From an uncultured Pelagibacteraceae bacterium (GTDB taxonomy: Bacteria > Pseudomonadota > Alphaproteobacteria > Pelagibacterales > Pelagibacteraceae), in NCBI GenBank assembly GCA_902612325.1, contig CACMDB010000004.1, forward strand, positions 62,001 through 126,000: 64,000 bases of DNA, written 5' to 3'. Under the pieces are notes generated by a model. That model searched no databases. It was given only the letters and a program-made list of their open reading frames with translations, and had not been told where the DNA came from. Below are positions 16,649 to 24,986 of this stretch, piece by piece. A program made the position numbers and the translations under genes. Numbering within the stretch: the stretch's first letter is position 1; every line of letters starts with the position of its first letter.

Positions 16649-17767
16649 ATGAAAAAATACTCAAAGATAGGTCAATTCAAAAGTAAAGGTAGGATATTTA
16701 AGGAATCTTTGTCAAAATATAGATCACCTTATCAAAGAGATAGAGATCGTATTATTCACAGCGCTTCATTTAGAAGATTGAAACATAAAACACAGGTATT
16801 TGTTAATACTGAAGGTGATCATTATAGAACTCGAATTACTCATTCTATGGAGGTTGCTCAAATAGCAAGATCCATCGCTAGATATTTCAGTTTGAACGAG
16901 GACTTAGCAGAAACACTCAGTTTAGCGCACGATTTGGGCCACACTCCTTTCGGTCATGCAGGTGAAGATGCTTTGAATGAATGTATGAGCATTCATGGAG
17001 GGTTTGATCACAATTTACAAACATTAAGAATTGTTATGTTTTTAGAAAATAAGTATTTAAAGTTTAGTGGCTTAAATCTTTCTGTTGAAACATTAGAGGG
17101 ACTTTTAAAACACAATGGTCCAGTTAAGGATTTTCATTTAGTTGATGAATTGATAGGTGTTAAAAAATTTAAAAACATGATTAATTTTAATACCTTTCCA
17201 TCACTAGAGGCTCAAATTTCATCTATATCTGATGATATTGCTTATAATAACCATGACATACAAGATGGCATCAAAGCGAACTTATTTAGATTAGAAGAGT
17301 TGGTAGAAATAGATTTTTTTAAAAATATTTATAGAAAATATAAAAAAAAGATTAACAAAAAAAATTACAAGATTGCAACTTACCAGATTATAAGAGACTC
17401 AATTGATTTAATGATCAAAGATTTGATAAGTAATACCATCAAAAATCTTAATCAAAATAAAATTAAAAGTAGAAATGATTTGAATAAAACTGATTTTCTT
17501 ATGGTTGATTTCTCTGATAAAATTAAAAATTCTGATAATGAAATTAGGTATTTTTTAAGGTCTAAAATGTACAATAACAAGAATGTGCTAAATAAAAATA
17601 ATAAAGGTAAATTAATAATTAAAAGATTGTTTGCCAAAATAAGTAAAAATCCGGCAAAATTTATTTCAAAAGAACATTTATCTAAAAACAAATATCGATC
17701 AGTTTCTGATTTTATTTCTGGTATGACTGACAGATATGCTATCAACCTTTATAACGATATCAAATGA
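16649..17767 (+). CDS. dgt: Deoxyguanosinetriphosphate triphosphohydrolase-like protein
   Basis: HD-domain dNTPase of 372 residues. It shows the N-terminal R-S-P-Y-Q-R-D-R-D-R-I-I-H-S and F-R-R-L-K-H-K-T-Q-V-F segments, T-H-S-M-E-V (first His of the HD metal site), A-H-D-L-G-H-T-P-F-G-H-A-G-E (HD pair and following His) and the later D-D-I-A-Y-N-N-H-D. These enzymes release tripolyphosphate from dNTPs. It begins the long plus-strand operon and overlaps argS by 4 bases (ATGA). Confidence 0.93.
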   Translation: MKKYSKIGQFKSKGRIFKESLSKYRSPYQRDRDRIIHSASFRRLKHKTQVFVNTEGDHYRTRITHSMEVAQIARSIARYFSLNEDLAETLSLAHDLGHTPFGHAGEDALNECMSIHGGFDHNLQTLRIVMFLENKYLKFSGLNLSVETLEGLLKHNGPVKDFHLVDELIGVKKFKNMINFNTFPSLEAQISSISDDIAYNNHDIQDGIKANLFRLEELVEIDFFKNIYRKYKKKINKKNYKIATYQIIRDSIDLMIKDLISNTIKNLNQNKIKSRNDLNKTDFLMVDFSDKIKNSDNEIRYFLRSKMYNNKNVLNKNNKGKLIIKRLFAKISKNPAKFISKEHLSKNKYRSVSDFISGMTDRYAINLYNDIK

Positions 17768-19497
17768 ACATTTTTGATCAATACTTAGACAAAATAAAAA
17801 AAATTATTTTAGATTTATCGAAAAAGGGTAAAATAATTTTGCCAGATAATTTAGATGGAATAAACACAGAAATTCCACCTGAGAAATTTAATTGTGACAT
17901 TTCTACAAATGTTGCGATGGTTTTGTCAAAAATAAATAAAAAACCTCCTTTAGAATTAGCTGAAATATTAGCAAAGAGTCTTGAAAATGAGGACAAGTCA
18001 ATAAAAGAGGTATCAATCGTAAAACCCGGATTTATAAATATCAAATTTCAACCTGAGTTTTGGACAAATTTTTCAAAAGAAATCATTAAGAACGCTAAAA
18101 CATTTGGAATAAATACAAATGAGCAAAAGAAAAATTATTTAATTGAATTTGTTTCTGCCAACCCAACAGGGCCTTTACATGTGGGTCATTGCCGAGGTGC
18201 TATTTTAGGAGATGTAATTTCAAATGTTTTATCATTTAATAATCATAAAGTTACTAAAGAATATTATGTAAATGACTATGGCAATCAGATAATTAATTTC
18301 ACAAAATCAGTATATTTTAGAATAAGAGAAATCAAATTTAATGAAACTTTTCCAACAGATAATGAAGATCTTTATCCTGGTGAATATTTGATTGAGTTTG
18401 CAAATAATATCATTTCTTCAAATCCAAAAATAGATTTTACTAATTACGATGCAATATCTGAACAATTAACGAGTCTGTCTATAGACGAGGCAATAAAATT
18501 AATAAAAAAAAATCTTAGTAGTCTTGGTATAATTCACGATAATTTCGTCAGTGAAAAAAAATTAGTGCTTAATCAGGAAGTTGAAAAAGTAGTAGAAAAT
18601 CTTCAAAAAAATAAATTTGTTTATAAAGGTAAAATTAAAGCTCCAGCTGGTGAGGATGATAATAATTGGGTTGAAAGAGAACAATTACTTTTCAAATCAA
18701 CTGATTTTGGTGATGACAAAGATAGAGCATTACAAAAATCTGATGGTGCTTGGACTTATTTTGCTAGTGATGTTGCCTACCATAAAAATAAGTTGGATAG
18801 AAAGTTTGACTACTTAATAAATATTTTAGGCGCGGATCATGCGGGTTATATTAAAAGAATTACATCCTCTGTTGATGCTTTATCAAACTCTAAAGGAAAA
18901 CTTATTTGTAAAGTTAGTCAACTTGTAAAACTTATAAAGGATAAAAAACCATTCAAAATGTCAAAACGTAAAGGTGATTATATAACTGTTGATGATTTGA
19001 TTAATGAAGTTGGAAAAGATGCTACACGTTTTATCATGTTGAACAGAAGTAATGATGTCGAACTTGATTTTGATTTTGATAATGTAATTGAAAAATCAAA
19101 AGACAATCCTTTGTATTATGTACAATATTGTTATGCTCGAATTTCATCTGTTTTTAGACATCTGGAAATAGATTTAAAAAAAGATTTAAAGATTGAAGAA
19201 TACAATTTTGAATATTCTGACCATGAAATAAACATATTAAAAAAAATATCCGAGTGGCCAAAGTGCATCGAAATATCAAGCAAGAAGCTTGAACCACATA
19301 GAATTCCAGTTTATCTTTATGAACTAGCCTCTCTCTTTCATTCTTACTGGAACTTGGGAAAAGATAATCCTGAAAAAAGATTTATAAATGAGAATAAGAA
19401 GATATCGAATGATAAGTTAGTTTTATTAAAACTTATATCAAATGTTGTTAAATCTGGGATGAATATTGTAGGTGTGTCTGCTCCTGAAAAAATGTAA
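17764..19497 (+). CDS. argS: Arginyl-tRNA synthetase
   Basis: Class I synthetase of 577 residues. The N-terminal additional domain is followed by the HIGH-type motif in A-N-P-T-G-P-L-H-V-G-H-C-R-G near residue 133, D-Y-G-N-Q-I and the K-M-S-K-R-K-G signature near 398; a C-terminal helical anticodon-binding domain ends V-S-A-P-E-K-M. The protein lies in the conserved dgt-argS-nagZ order and shares one base with the downstream small gene. Confidence 0.97.
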   Translation: MNIFDQYLDKIKKIILDLSKKGKIILPDNLDGINTEIPPEKFNCDISTNVAMVLSKINKKPPLELAEILAKSLENEDKSIKEVSIVKPGFINIKFQPEFWTNFSKEIIKNAKTFGINTNEQKKNYLIEFVSANPTGPLHVGHCRGAILGDVISNVLSFNNHKVTKEYYVNDYGNQIINFTKSVYFRIREIKFNETFPTDNEDLYPGEYLIEFANNIISSNPKIDFTNYDAISEQLTSLSIDEAIKLIKKNLSSLGIIHDNFVSEKKLVLNQEVEKVVENLQKNKFVYKGKIKAPAGEDDNNWVEREQLLFKSTDFGDDKDRALQKSDGAWTYFASDVAYHKNKLDRKFDYLINILGADHAGYIKRITSSVDALSNSKGKLICKVSQLVKLIKDKKPFKMSKRKGDYITVDDLINEVGKDATRFIMLNRSNDVELDFDFDNVIEKSKDNPLYYVQYCYARISSVFRHLEIDLKKDLKIEEYNFEYSDHEINILKKISEWPKCIEISSKKLEPHRIPVYLYELASLFHSYWNLGKDNPEKRFINENKKISNDKLVLLKLISNVVKSGMNIVGVSAPEKM

Positions 19498-19760
19498 TGT
19501 TTAAAGAAATCAAATATATTATTTTTGTTTTTATTATTGGTCTTTTTATTTTTTTTACAGCAAAATATTATTTTTCTGATGCCTATAAAAAAAAATCATA
19601 TAGATCACTCAATAATATCGAAAATAAGATAAATACTTACTCAGAAAAATTACCAATTTTAGAAGATGATACGAAAAATATTATTGAATACGTTGAACAA
19701 ACAAACAATAAAAAAAAGAAAAAATTTAATTTTTGGAAATTATTAGAAAATAATGAATAA
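19497..19760 (+). CDS. Small membrane-anchored protein in the SPOR-gene position
   Basis: An 87-residue protein with a single N-terminal membrane segment (about residues 7-24, rich in I/F/V) and a polar, Lys-rich tail with coiled-coil character (N-N-I-E-N-K-I-N-T-Y). In other alphaproteobacteria a SPOR-domain, peptidoglycan-binding protein sits between argS and nagZ. This gene keeps the place, the membrane anchor and the coupling (overlapping nagZ by 8 bases) but shows no SPOR domain. It may be a shortened remnant or a replacement; I see no other family mark. Confidence 0.7.
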   Translation: MFKEIKYIIFVFIIGLFIFFTAKYYFSDAYKKKSYRSLNNIENKINTYSEKLPILEDDTKNIIEYVEQTNNKKKKKFNFWKLLENNE

Positions 19761-20700
19761 ACGTCGGTCTTTTATTGTTGGTATCAAATCAACAAAACTT
19801 TCAGCAAAAGAAAAGTCATTTCTTAAAAAATATAAACCCTGGGGAGTTATCTTATTTACAAGAAATATTAAAAATATTGATCAAACGCTAAAACTCACCA
19901 CGTCAATAAGAAAATTATTTAAAGATAACAAATATCCCATTTTAATTGATCAAGAAGGGGGTAAAGTTAACAGGTTAAAAAATATTATATCATTCGATAA
20001 TTTGACTTCAGAATTTTTTGGAAAAAAATATGTTAAAAATGTAGATGAATTTAAATTTTATTATAAATTATTTATTGATAAAACTTCATATTTATTAAAA
20101 TCTCTTGGTATTAATATTAATACTTCCCCTGTCTTAGATTTAAGAATTAAAGGTGCATCAAATATAATTGGGAATAGATCTTTTTCCAATAATCCCAAAA
20201 TTGTATCTAAAATAGGAGATTATTGTATCAATTATTTTCATCAAAATGGTATTGGAACAGTCATAAAGCATATTCCAGGACATGGTCTTGCAAAAGTAGA
20301 TAGTCACCATTTTACTCCAACGGTAAATAAAAAATTGAGTTATTTAACCAAGAGAGATTTTCTTCCATTTAAAAATAAAAAAACTTTTTTTGCTATGACC
20401 GCTCACATAATTTTTACTCAAATTGACAAAGAAAATTGTGTAACTCACTCAAAAAAATTTATTAAATTAATTCGAAATAAAATTGGTTTTAAAAATATTT
20501 TGATTTCTGATGATTTATCCATGAAAAGTCTTAAGGGTAATTTAAAAGAAAATACAATCAAAATGTTTAGTGCAGGTTGTAATTTAGCCTTACATTGTAA
20601 TGGAAATTTAAATGAAATGAAAATTGTAGGAAATAATTCACCATTGATAAATCCTTTTCTCGTTAAAAAAACATCACAATTTTACAAAATTTTAAGTTAA
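19753..20700 (+). CDS. nagZ: Beta-N-acetylhexosaminidase NagZ (GH3)
   Basis: Glycoside hydrolase family 3 protein of 315 residues that removes GlcNAc from muropeptides in the cytoplasm. Diagnostic motifs are L-I-D-Q-E-G-G near residue 62, S-P-V-L-D-L, K-H-I-P-G-H-G with the loop D-S-H-H (catalytic Asp-His dyad) near 172-186, and I-S-D-D-L-S-M-K with the nucleophile Asp near 254. The sugar-binding R-S-F-S segment is present near 141. The gene is co-transcribed with argS and scpA. Confidence 0.93.
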   Translation: MNKRRSFIVGIKSTKLSAKEKSFLKKYKPWGVILFTRNIKNIDQTLKLTTSIRKLFKDNKYPILIDQEGGKVNRLKNIISFDNLTSEFFGKKYVKNVDEFKFYYKLFIDKTSYLLKSLGININTSPVLDLRIKGASNIIGNRSFSNNPKIVSKIGDYCINYFHQNGIGTVIKHIPGHGLAKVDSHHFTPTVNKKLSYLTKRDFLPFKNKKTFFAMTAHIIFTQIDKENCVTHSKKFIKLIRNKIGFKNILISDDLSMKSLKGNLKENTIKMFSAGCNLALHCNGNLNEMKIVGNNSPLINPFLVKKTSQFYKILS

Positions 20701-20709
20701 TATTGATTG

Positions 20710-21450
20710 ATGATTGAAAATGATTCTGAACTTTTTAAAGTAGATGTTGAAAATTATAATGGACCATTAGATGTTCTTTTAGATCTTGCAAAAGCTCAAA
20801 AAGTTAATCTAGAGGATATATCCATTACAAAATTAGCAGATCAGTTTCATGATTTTATTACTCAAGAAAAAAAATTAAATTTAGAAATTGCTTCAGAATA
20901 CTTATTAATGGCAACATGGTTAGCATATTTGAAATCAAAATTACTATTACCAGGCACCCCTGAAGAAGAGTTTAAAGTTCAAGAAGTGGCTGAAAAATTA
21001 AAACTTCAACTTAAGAAACTTGAATTAATAAGGTTATTATCTGAACAGATGCTTAAAAGAAAAAGATTAGGCAGAGAAATTAGAACTAGAGGTATGAGAG
21101 CAGGCATAAGGCCTATCTACAATAGTGAGTATAAATTAAATTTATTTGACCTCATGAAAACATACTCCACTATAATTATGACTAAAGATTTTCAGAGAAT
21201 TAATATTCCAAAATTACCAGTTTTTACAACAGAAGAAGGTATAAAAACTATAAAAGATTTTTTTGGAAAATTAATGGATTGGAAAAAATTAGATGATTTA
21301 ATACCGAAAAATTTTAAAAGTGGATCAAAATATAAACGAACTGGTAAAGCAGGAATATTTGCAGGGTCTCTTGAGTTAGTCAAGGAGGGCAACCTAAGCA
21401 TAAAACAAGAAAAACTTTTTGATGATATTTATATAAAAGAAAACAAATGA
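20710..21450 (+). CDS. scpA: Segregation and condensation protein A (kleisin ScpA)
   Basis: Kleisin subunit of the SMC-ScpAB condensin-like complex, 246 residues. The N-terminus contains Y-N-G-P-L-D-V-L-L-D-L-A near residue 14, then I-A-S-E-Y-L-L-M-A-T-W-L-A-Y-L-K-S-K-L-L-L-P, the typical ScpA helix. It bridges SMC heads and binds ScpB. A TTG at 20707 is also in frame; I chose the adjacent ATG. It overlaps scpB by 4 bases. Confidence 0.93.
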   Translation: MIENDSELFKVDVENYNGPLDVLLDLAKAQKVNLEDISITKLADQFHDFITQEKKLNLEIASEYLLMATWLAYLKSKLLLPGTPEEEFKVQEVAEKLKLQLKKLELIRLLSEQMLKRKRLGREIRTRGMRAGIRPIYNSEYKLNLFDLMKTYSTIIMTKDFQRINIPKLPVFTTEEGIKTIKDFFGKLMDWKKLDDLIPKNFKSGSKYKRTGKAGIFAGSLELVKEGNLSIKQEKLFDDIYIKENK

Positions 21451-22148
21451 TAAAAAAAAAGATTAAGAAAAAAGATAATATTATTAATTTTCCAACTAAA
21501 TTATCTTCAATTGAAAAGGAAATTGAAGGTATTGTTTTTGCTGCTGCAGAACCATTAGATATTGAAACTATTGAAAATAAGATATCTAAAAAAACAGATG
21601 TCGAAAAAATTTTGTTAAAATTACAAGCTGAATATTCAAGTCGAGGTATTAACTTAGTTTGTATTTCTAAAAAATGGTCCTTTAGAACCTCACCTAATCT
21701 TTCAAATTTAATGACCCAAGAAAAAACTGTTGAAAAAAAATTATCAAAAGCTGCAATAGAAACTCTTGCTATAATTGTTTATCATCAACCAGTTACTCGA
21801 GCAGAGATAGAAGAAATAAGAGGAGTAGCTTTTGGAACAAACACCTTAGAAATTTTAATGGAATTAAATTGGGTTAAACCTGGTGGACGAAAAAATGTCC
21901 CTGGTCGACCTATTCAATATGTTACGACGGATGACTTTTTAAGCCATTTTAACTTGCAAAAATTATCTGATTTACCAACAGTAGATGAACTTGGAGCTGC
22001 AGGTTTAATTGATAGTACCAATATTGATAACGCTATTTTTGGTACTGGAAAATTCTATAAAGAAAAACAAGATGATAAAAAAGAGGACATTTATTCAAAT
22101 ATTGATGAAATGTTAAGTAGCACTCTTGACTCGGATGAGAAGAACTAA
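21447..22148 (+). CDS. scpB: Segregation and condensation protein B (ScpB)
   Basis: Winged-helix partner of ScpA, 233 residues. Typical segments are I-E-G-I-V-F-A-A-A-E-P-L near residue 26, S-K-A-A-I-E-T-L-A-I-I-V-Y-H-Q-P-V-T-R-A-E-I near 97 and I-R-G-V-A-F-G-T-N-T-L. The C-terminus is acidic and variable. Start and stop positions fit the ATGA overlap with scpA; tatA follows after 50 bases. Confidence 0.93.
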   Translation: MIKKKIKKKDNIINFPTKLSSIEKEIEGIVFAAAEPLDIETIENKISKKTDVEKILLKLQAEYSSRGINLVCISKKWSFRTSPNLSNLMTQEKTVEKKLSKAAIETLAIIVYHQPVTRAEIEEIRGVAFGTNTLEILMELNWVKPGGRKNVPGRPIQYVTTDDFLSHFNLQKLSDLPTVDELGAAGLIDSTNIDNAIFGTGKFYKEKQDDKKEDIYSNIDEMLSSTLDSDEKN

Positions 22149-22198
22149 GCCCACAAATTAGACTTTTCAATTATTGATAAAAAGGTTATAAGTTTTCT

Positions 22199-22399
22199 AT
22201 GAGCATTGGAATTTGGCAAATAGCAATCGTTGTAATACTTGTGGTATTATTATTTGGTAGAGGAAAAATTTCTAGCCTTATGGGCGATGTAGCAAAAGGA
22301 ATAAAAAGTTTTAAAAAGGGTATGGCATCAGATGTGACTGATGACAATGAACCTAAAAATATTTCTGACGATAATCAAGATTCGAACAAAAAAGAATAA
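22199..22399 (+). CDS. tatA: Twin-arginine translocase subunit TatA
   Basis: A 66-residue protein with one N-terminal membrane helix, the hinge L-L-F-G-R-G-K and the amphipathic helix [14 protein letters not shown], then an acidic tail. This is the standard alphaproteobacterial TatA sequence. TatA oligomers form the conduit for folded proteins carrying twin-arginine signals. tatB follows after 5 bases. Confidence 0.96.
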   Translation: MSIGIWQIAIVVILVVLLFGRGKISSLMGDVAKGIKSFKKGMASDVTDDNEPKNISDDNQDSNKKE

Positions 22400-22404
22400 A
22401 TCAC

Positions 22405-22617
22405 ATGCCTACTATTGGTTGGTTTGAGATTTTAATTGTAGTTGCAATAGCTATTGTAGTTTTGGGACCTAAGGATTTTCCGATAATGCTTAAAAAAGTT
22501 GGTTCATGGATTGGCTCTGCAAAAAAATATGTCAATAATATTCAAAATGAAGTCTCAAATATTGATCTTGAAGATAATAAAATAGAAAAAAAAGAAGAAA
22601 AAAAAGATGAGTCATGA
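22405..22617 (+). CDS. tatB: Twin-arginine translocase subunit TatB (short)
   Basis: A 70-residue TatA/B-family protein: a membrane helix starting at G-W-F-E-I-L-I, then V-L-G-P-K-D-F-P near residue 26, the TatB-type L-G-P hinge, and an amphipathic helix ending in a Lys/Glu-rich tail. It is much shorter than enterobacterial TatB (about 170 residues), in line with genome reduction. It forms the signal-recognising complex with TatC, whose start overlaps its end by 11 bases. Confidence 0.9.
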   Translation: MPTIGWFEILIVVAIAIVVLGPKDFPIMLKKVGSWIGSAKKYVNNIQNEVSNIDLEDNKIEKKEEKKDES

Positions 22618-23377
22618 CGAAAATGAAGGTGGCTTTGTAAGTCATTTAGCTGAGTTAAGAAAAAGACTAATTCATAGTTTTATTTTTCTAATAATCTTTT
22701 TTATAGGATGTTATTTTTTTGCTGAACATCTTTATGGTTTTTTAGTAGAACCATATGCACAAGCGGTTAAAGATGATGGAACTGATAGACGATTAATTTT
22801 CACAGCTTTACAAGAAACTTTTCTTACCTATTTGAAAGTATCTTTTTTCACAGCTTTTTTTGTTACTTGTCCATTTATTTTAATGCAGATTTGGAAATTT
22901 ATTGCTCCTGGTCTTTATAAACATGAAAAAATTGCAATTTTACCTTATTTAGTTTTAACCCCAATTTTATTCTTACTAGGAGGTATGTTGGTTTATTATT
23001 TAATAATGCCCCTAGCGATTAAATTCTTTTTATCTTTTGAAAGTTCTGGTCTTTCAACAAATTTACCAATTCAATTAGAAGCAAAAGTAAACGAATATCT
23101 TTCATTGGTAATGAAACTTATATTCGCGTTTGGCATAAGTTTTCAATTACCTGTTGTGTTGAGTTTATTAGCGAGGGTAGGGTTAGTTGATTCTGATTTT
23201 TTAAAGAAACGAAGAAAATATGTTGTGGTTATTATATTCGCAGCTGCAGCTTTACTCACACCCCCAGATCCCATAACACAAATTGGTTTAGCGATACCTT
23301 TATTAATTCTATATGAATTATCAATATTTTCAGTAAAACTTATTGAGAATAAAAATTTAAAAAATTCTGATGCATAA
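22607..23377 (+). CDS. tatC: Sec-independent protein translocase TatC
   Basis: Six-helix integral membrane protein of 256 residues; the core receptor for twin-arginine signal peptides. It has the N-terminal S-H-L-A-E-L-R-K-R-L motif with the signal-binding Glu, the periplasmic F-x-x-P region near residue 86 and A-A-A-L-L-T-P-P-D-P-I-T-Q near 225. A likely client in this window is the M48 lipoprotein at 36377-37198, which has a twin-arginine signal. The 3' end overlaps serS by 8 bases. Confidence 0.96.
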   Translation: MSHDENEGGFVSHLAELRKRLIHSFIFLIIFFIGCYFFAEHLYGFLVEPYAQAVKDDGTDRRLIFTALQETFLTYLKVSFFTAFFVTCPFILMQIWKFIAPGLYKHEKIAILPYLVLTPILFLLGGMLVYYLIMPLAIKFFLSFESSGLSTNLPIQLEAKVNEYLSLVMKLIFAFGISFQLPVVLSLLARVGLVDSDFLKKRRKYVVVIIFAAAALLTPPDPITQIGLAIPLLILYELSIFSVKLIENKNLKNSDA

Positions 23378-24629
23378 CATTAAAGAAATTAGAAAAGATT
23401 TTGATGCATTTTCAAAAGCATTAAAAAAAAGATCAATCGATATAGATCTCAATAAACTCAAAAAATTAGATATAGATAATAGAGATTTAATTCAAAAAAA
23501 AGAAACATTAGAGAAAGAAAAGAAAGATATTTCAAAAACAAAAGATAAAGCTTTATTTTCTAGGTCAAAAGAAATTACCCAATCTATTGATAAAATTACT
23601 GATCAACAATCAAAAATTAAATCAGACTTAGATGAAATTTTATCAAGTATTCCAAATATACCTCATGATGATGTGCCTTTAGGATCTAATGAAAACGATA
23701 ATGTTGAATTAACTAAATCGGGTCAGATTCCTAATTTTGAATTTACTCCAAAGTCACATTATGAATTAGGTGAAAAACTTGGCATGTTAGATTTTGATCT
23801 TGCCACAAAAACCACTGGCTCAAGATTTGTTTTTGTTAAGAATAAATTAGCATTACTTGAAAGAGCTATTTCAAATTTTATGCTTGATATTCATACCTCA
23901 AAAAATGGATATGAGGAAATTTCACCACCTTTATTAGCATCAGAAAATACAATGTTCGGAACTGGTCAACTACCTAAATTTGAAACTGATCAATTTGAAG
24001 TAAAATTAGAAGAAGGAAGTGGAAGAAAATTTTTAATCCCCACAGCAGAGGTTATTTTAACCAATATTGTAAAAGACAAAATTTTAGATCTTAAAACATT
24101 ACCGATGAGATTTGTTGCATCTACCCCATGTTTTAGAAAAGAGGCTGGTAGTTATGGTAAAGATACAAAAGGGATGATTAGACAACACCAATTTTATAAA
24201 GTTGAATTAGTTAGTATTGTGGAACAAAATAAATGTCTTGAAGAATTAGAGAGAATGACAAATTGTGCCACAGGAATTTTGGATTTGTTAGAGTTACCAT
24301 ATAGAAAAATGATTTTATGTAGTGGAGATATGGGATTTAGTGCAGAAAAAACTTACGATATAGAAGTATGGTTACCTTCAGAAAACAAGTATAGAGAAAT
24401 ATCTTCATGTTCATCATGTTCAACTTTCCAGGCAACACGGATGAAAGCTAGATATAAAAATTCAAATAAAGAAACAGTATTTGTTGGAACGCTTAATGGA
24501 AGTGGTTTAGCAGTGGGTAGAACTCTTATTGCTATTTTAGAAAATTTTCAGCAAAAGGATGGGTCTATAAATATTCCAAAAGTGCTTAGACCTTATATGA
24601 ATAATCTAGAAAAAATTAGTCTGAATTAA
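23370..24629 (+). CDS. serS: Seryl-tRNA synthetase
   Basis: Class II synthetase of 419 residues. The N-terminal long coiled-coil arm (about residues 25-95, Lys/Glu-rich) binds the tRNA-Ser extra arm; the catalytic core has P-T-A-E-V near 222, C-F-R-K-E-A-G-S-Y-G-K-D-T-K-G (motif 2 and loop), and motif 3 with G-S-G-L-A-V-G-R-T near 379. In many alphaproteobacteria surE and pcm follow serS before yajC; here yajC follows directly. Confidence 0.96.
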   Translation: MHNIKEIRKDFDAFSKALKKRSIDIDLNKLKKLDIDNRDLIQKKETLEKEKKDISKTKDKALFSRSKEITQSIDKITDQQSKIKSDLDEILSSIPNIPHDDVPLGSNENDNVELTKSGQIPNFEFTPKSHYELGEKLGMLDFDLATKTTGSRFVFVKNKLALLERAISNFMLDIHTSKNGYEEISPPLLASENTMFGTGQLPKFETDQFEVKLEEGSGRKFLIPTAEVILTNIVKDKILDLKTLPMRFVASTPCFRKEAGSYGKDTKGMIRQHQFYKVELVSIVEQNKCLEELERMTNCATGILDLLELPYRKMILCSGDMGFSAEKTYDIEVWLPSENKYREISSCSSCSTFQATRMKARYKNSNKETVFVGTLNGSGLAVGRTLIAILENFQQKDGSINIPKVLRPYMNNLEKISLN

Positions 24630-24683
24630 AGTTGTTTTAACTTATGAGATAGTATAAAAATTCACTTTTAATTAAGGAGTTTT

Positions 24684-24971
24684 ATGGAAAGTTCAGGAAT
24701 AGGTCAATTTATACCACTAATACTAATTTTTGTTATTTTTTATTTTTTCTTGATAAGACCACAGCAAAAAAAAGTCAAAGAGCATAAAGCTATGGTCGAG
24801 GGTTTAAAAAAAGGTGATAAGATTGTAACTTCAGGCGGTATTACAGGAACCATAACCAGAGTTGTAGACAACGATAAAATAGAAGTTGAGGTTGCTGAAA
24901 ATGTGACTGTTGAAGTTATCAGAGGTACAGGTGTACAAAGTCTGATGAACTCTCAAGAAGTTAAAAAGTAA
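24684..24971 (+). CDS. yajC: Preprotein translocase subunit YajC
   Basis: Small (95 residues) single-span membrane protein of the SecDF-YajC holocomplex. The N-terminal helix (residues 8-22) ends in F-F-L-I-R-P-Q-Q-K-K, and the soluble part has G-D-K-I-V-T-S-G-G-I-T-G-T-I, the YajC signature. A good ribosome-binding site (aaggagttttATG) precedes it. Order yajC-secD-secF is conserved. Confidence 0.95.
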   Translation: MESSGIGQFIPLILIFVIFYFFLIRPQQKKVKEHKAMVEGLKKGDKIVTSGGITGTITRVVDNDKIEVEVAENVTVEVIRGTGVQSLMNSQEVKK

Positions 24972-24986
24972 TTTTGTTAAAGTAAA

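Noticed and set aside
18617-18817. 66-codon frame inside argS
   Set aside because: Out-of-frame shadow of a clear synthetase gene.
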